A stretch of DNA of 64,000 nt from Coffea arabica (taxonomy: Eukaryota; Streptophyta; Magnoliopsida; Gentianales; Rubiaceae): contig NC_092312.1 in assembly GCF_036785885.1 (NCBI RefSeq), positions 15,766,001 to 15,830,000 of the forward strand. The letters run 5' to 3'. Each line of letters starts with the position of its first letter. The first letter of the stretch is position 1. The position numbers and the translations under genes were made by a program. Positions 59,879 to 64,000 of this stretch are shown here, piece by piece. Below the pieces are notes generated by a model. That model saw only the letters and a program-made list of their open reading frames with translations. It ran no database searches and was not told the origin of the DNA.

Positions 59879-62800
59879 ATTCGATATTTACTCCAAAAAA
59901 CCACCAACCACTAATGACCTGTGACAATTATACCACCACCAGAGCTGCTTCTGCCTCCTCCCTGTCCACCACAACCACAACACCCAAGACCGTATCAATG
60001 ACTCCAAACAGAACCCTTACCCCTTTTTTAACACCAAATCCAACACTAGTAAGCATACATTTCTCAACAAGTAAAACCACCTCAGATCAGTTACAGATCT
60101 AAATAACTAGCACCAACAAATTTAATTCAAGAAAACTGTCTTCAACCACATCCTTAGTATTGCAAACATCTCTCCGTAAACTAGGAGTAAATGCCGGAAC
60201 ATTGTTTACCTACTTCAAAAAATACTGCTTTGACTACTCCAGCTTCACCACATATCATCAAATAAGAAGAAAGAGCTTCTTATCACCAACAGAAAACTCG
60301 ATATGTTAGCCAACAGCTCTTTTGAATGAGAAGAGCGTTTTACATGTGTGAAACAAGTAATGCAAAACACAAAACGAAATTGAAATCTATGATTCTAGAA
60401 TAAAGGATAATTTCAGCAACACCTCCAACAGTTACAACTGCAATTATATGTCAATCTTTGCGACAATTGCTCCTATGAAGTTGAGTTCTTTACAACTTTA
60501 GCATACTCCATCTTATCAGCCAAAACTCCATGACCAAGGACTTCCTATCTGCATACTTCTTGCTCTTTAATCCAGAATCCCACATAAGCCTTCACCCAAA
60601 CCGGAGCCGAACAAAGTTGCAACTATCTCAGTTTGAAATAGCAAGTCTACAACCTTTTCTCAAACAACATTAAATTTTTGTAGGTCTTTGAACTGCAGAT
60701 GGATTAATTTAAAGATACGGCATTCTGTTTCAGGGACTTTGTAGTATATTAGATAAATGTATACTTTAGCCTTTGTCACAACTACTGCTGTCACATCACA
60801 GCTCCATCACGAATAGCATCAACAATTGCATGATCAATTATTTCCTAAACTGTACAAGCTATAGACGCACAAAAACAACATATCTACACAAGAAACTGAA
60901 AACATAAAGACAATAAAAATTCCAACATATGAACAAAATCATAACCATCCATTACGAGTTCATCACAAATTGCCTGGTATGGTCAATAGTCAAGGACGCC
61001 AAGTACCAGACAACAAATAGGATCCAGAAAAGACAAATACGTTTACAAAACCACATTGGATCTGACATTTCACAACTATGGGCAGGAGAAAATATTCAAA
61101 GAAAGCCAAACGCTATAGTCTGTGCAAAAAGTTCTTCCCTAAGGTGAAGGGATGGTACGTCTCTGGTCTCTATCAACTACTCACAATACCAACGCACATA
61201 CCGCAATACTAACACAGCTATTGAAATACATATACGCGCAGAAACCATTACACACACAAATATACGTACGCGTATGTGTGTGTGCGTGCTTGGGTGAAAA
61301 TCAGTCTAAATCAGGAAAAGCCCCAATTTTCCAACAGCGATTTAGCGTAATTTTGCCTTATCTTGAGAAGAACGGTAAATTCAACTAGGAAAATTTTCAA
61401 AACCTTGGTTTGCCAAGTTTGAACATAATTCTTCAATAATTAAGCAAAACAAAAACAAAACAAAACGAATAAAAATCATTTTCAAATTTTTCAAGTGAAA
61501 GAACAGGTCTGGTGTAAACCTGAACCTTATTTGATGAATCTAGATCAAAAGAGCTAAAGAACCAAAAGATTTAACGAGGAAGAAAGAGGGAGATACCAGC
61601 AACTGAAGGCCGATTGCGAAACCGCAAGTCTGTTTTGACGCTCGGGTGGCTTTGGTACTAGGGCAAACTGGAGATAGGAAGCGGCGCGTCGAGAATTGGC
61701 TGGCAGCAGAAATTGTTGCTGCTTCTGCCCCTGTTTTCGTAAGACAGGGAAACCGCTTTACAAATTTAAACTAAAGTCGTGTTCTAGGCAGCACATCCAT
61801 GTGGCGATGCCGGTAAAGTCGTAGCAAACTTCACTAACAGAAAATTGTAGTTTCAGTCCCTGAAGTTTTATGATGGTCCCGATTTAGTGTATAAAAAACT
61901 TTATTATATTTAACGCGCCGTAATTAGTAATTGTAGACTAGTAGTTTCTTCCAAAAACAGGAGATGAATAAAAATAATCCAAGAAAAATCAGTTGTTCTT
62001 AAAACAAAGGATTCAGTGTGCTAAGAAAAAGAAATTAATGGGCAAATCAATGTGATCTTCTTATGATATGGTGTCCACTTAAAATGATGTTTATTAAACT
62101 ATAAATATAACTTTTTATTTTCTATTTATGTTATTGTTTCGATATTACCATTAATTTTACCATATCTAACGATTAGTTGTATGTCTTATGAATCATGCAG
62201 ACCCCTAGATCTAGCAAAAGTAGATGTGAAACTAGACAAAATGGCCCAAATTTTACATTTTTGATAGTTTAGTGAGTAAAAATATATTATTAATAATTGA
62301 GTTGTCAAATTTTCGCTATTCAAAAATTTCAATAGCTACTTGGATAATTTACTCTATAGACATAATGCTATTTATTACATAAGATATTTATGGTGTCAAA
62401 TCTAAAATTGAGAGTTACAAATTACCGTCATTATCTATTGGGATATTCAACATTTAAAACGTTGCCTTGTTTGAATTGTAATTTTTCACAGAAAGATTTT
62501 TACATTTTACGTGAATACATTTCCTAATTACATTTTTATCTTCCATACCTCAAATCATTACAAGTATATTTTTCTATAAAAACTTCTAAAAGTAGAAATT
62601 CAAATGGGCTCTAAATCTCTCACATGATTTTCTTTGACAATAACTTTACATTACAAAGAAATATTAGAGAAAATTTAAATAAAATGCAAACATTTGTAAG
62701 TCATTTTTCTTTTCCAGTATTTTTTTGTGTACTCTGTGTATTTTAAAAAAGACATTTGAATGTAACTGGACACTAGTTTTGTGTCAAGTAAAATATTTTT

Positions 62801-63006
62801 CAGACTCAACCTTAGTTGTTACATATATTGAAACTAAAATGAGAATTATGTTTATCACGTAACCAAAATTATGTTGACCTTTTTCTTCTTAGGTCTATGT
62901 GTCCATTCTCTCAAATAGGTCATTCATGACTTTAATATACCGTATAACATCATTCCTTAAAGGCCCAAAAAAAAAAAAAGGGAAAAGCGTATATAACATT
63001 TTTTTA
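59879..63006. other. 5' leader intron and promoter of the CCHC gene, then gene-free sequence
   Basis: No other gene recognised. The 1.7 kb before 61600 is probably the 5'-UTR intron. At 61845-61920 a one-sided sequence (ttgtagtttcagtccctgaa) resembles one end of a large TIR element. A GTTTGGAT-like TIR element lies at about 62464-62608. Confidence 0.45.
62464..62608. mobile_element. Small TIR element, GTTTGAAT-type ends
   Basis: Left end gccttgtttgaattgtaatt and right end inverted (gcccatttgaatttctactt when read back), about 145 bp, AT-rich interior. A diverged member of the family seen at 35428-37696. Confidence 0.5.
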
Positions 63007-63973
63007 GGGTTAATTACAATTTGCCCCCTTAAACTTAATCCTTTATATCACTTTGCCTCCTGAACTTTAAATATATGCACTTTGCCTCCTTGATTGACCG
63101 AGTCAAACGTTAATGATGTTATCTCCATCCAAAATTTTAAAAAATGATATTAATGCCCTTATATAATAGTTCTAGAATAATACTATACTTTTAATTGGAA
63201 TATGAAACATTTTATTGGAAAAAAAACAAAGTCATGTGATTTAAAAAATAAAAGATGGTATAATACCAAAGAATTGAAACTTTGTATTGTGGAGGAAAAA
63301 TAATTTAAAATTTCTAAAGCATTTGTACAAGTTTTTCATCGCTTATCTTTTTCATTTAAATTGTAAATGGACTAGTTTTGATAATTTTCATTTACTTTGC
63401 AGCTTTCACAAGATTTCCACGAGTCAATAAAATGTTATTTGGTAAATTTATACCTCATTCATACCTTACTTTTTTTAAATTCTACATTTTAAATAAACTA
63501 AAAAATCTCTAAATACAAATTTTAATATATTTTTTGTTTTAATCATTTTTTATCTCATAAAACACATTAAAAAAGTGCTACAATAAAAAATATAAGAAAA
63601 TAATTTTCATTCAAAACGCACTAATTAATTTTATTTTATTTTAAATAAGTATTGCTATCGACATTAAAATAACACATTGAGCTGTTTAGACTTTTTTTTG
63701 AATTATCTAATTCATTTTAGTGGTAAAAGATTAAATTCATAGTATAATTGTGTTTAAATGCATTTAGCAACTATTAATAAATAGATATTTATTATGCTAC
63801 AATTATTATGTGTGTTTAAGAATTAGTCAGAGATATTTTGGTCATAAAAAATATCCCTTCATCTTGACCCCATCATAAAGTTGACTGCAAGGGATAAAGT
63901 GTATATATTTGAAATTTAGGGGGACAAAGTGTTATAAGGGTCCAAGTTTAGGGGAGCAAAGTATAATTAACCC
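63007..63973. mobile_element. 967-bp non-autonomous TIR element
   Basis: The left end gggttaattacaatttgccc is mirrored by the right end, which reads back GGGTTAATTATACTTTGCTC. Alignment continues inward for about 100 bp through AAACTT, CACTTTG and AAATATAT. The poly-T flanks hide any target duplication. The interior is AT-rich with no long frame. Structure resembles the 18190 element, but the end sequence differs. Confidence 0.75.
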
Positions 63974-64000
63974 TTTTTTCTTAATCTAAATTGTAATCCA

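Noticed and set aside
1-64000. LTR retroelements, CRISPR arrays, rRNA and tRNA genes
   Set aside because: Looked for by eye and none seen: no paired long terminal repeats, no gag or pol motifs, no spaced repeat array. Short tRNAs could still be missed without a scan.

Overview
This is a nuclear window from a flowering plant, almost certainly a eudicot. It is AT-rich and carries many split genes with short introns, chloroplast and mitochondrial targeting sequences, and many small terminal-inverted-repeat (TIR) elements. I cannot name the species. No tRNA, rRNA, CRISPR array or recognisable LTR retroelement was seen.

Nine protein genes can be supported, and most could be spliced exon by exon with reading phase kept. 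From left to right they are: UFD1 (+, first codon off the left edge); GC1/SDR39U1-like epimerase of chloroplast division (-); mitochondrial small-subunit protein bTHX/S31 (+); complex I subunit NDUFB9/B22 (-); a NACK-group kinesin-7 (-); a double B-box protein of the BBX18/19 type (+); plastid fructose-bisphosphate aldolase (-); an acidic protein of unknown function (-); a secreted GH9 class B endoglucanase (-); and a CCHC protein with nine zinc knuckles (-). That makes ten loci when the unknown acidic protein is counted.

From memory, the order UFD1 - GC1 - bTHXm - KIN-7 - BBX - FBA - (unknown) - GH9 matches two duplicated Arabidopsis segments (around At2g21270-At2g21330 and At4g38930-At4g39010). 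The window therefore looks like an unsplit ancestral block into which NDUFB9 is inserted. The genes do not form a pathway. They are housekeeping and growth genes: protein degradation, plastid division, organelle translation, respiration, cytokinesis, light signalling, carbon fixation, cell wall and RNA binding.

The long gene-poor stretches (25.5-38.4 kb, 46.3-50.7 kb, 54-57.7 kb, 59.9-64 kb) hold non-autonomous DNA elements. Three are large TIR elements with 80-100 bp ends. Three are copies of a GAGCTCG-rich element with 8-10 bp target duplications. There is also a pair of TACACTGACAGTGTA elements inside introns, and a family with GTTTGGAT-like ends present at least seven times. Two tandem duplications of about 110 bp lie near 34.0 and 35.3 kb.

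The strongest oddities are three GC-AG introns in three different genes, an M-phase (MSA-like) element upstream of the kinesin, a perfect 26-bp double G-box palindrome, and a GC1 intron carrying a duplicated exon end with its splice donor. I did not find a convincing wholly new biological system.
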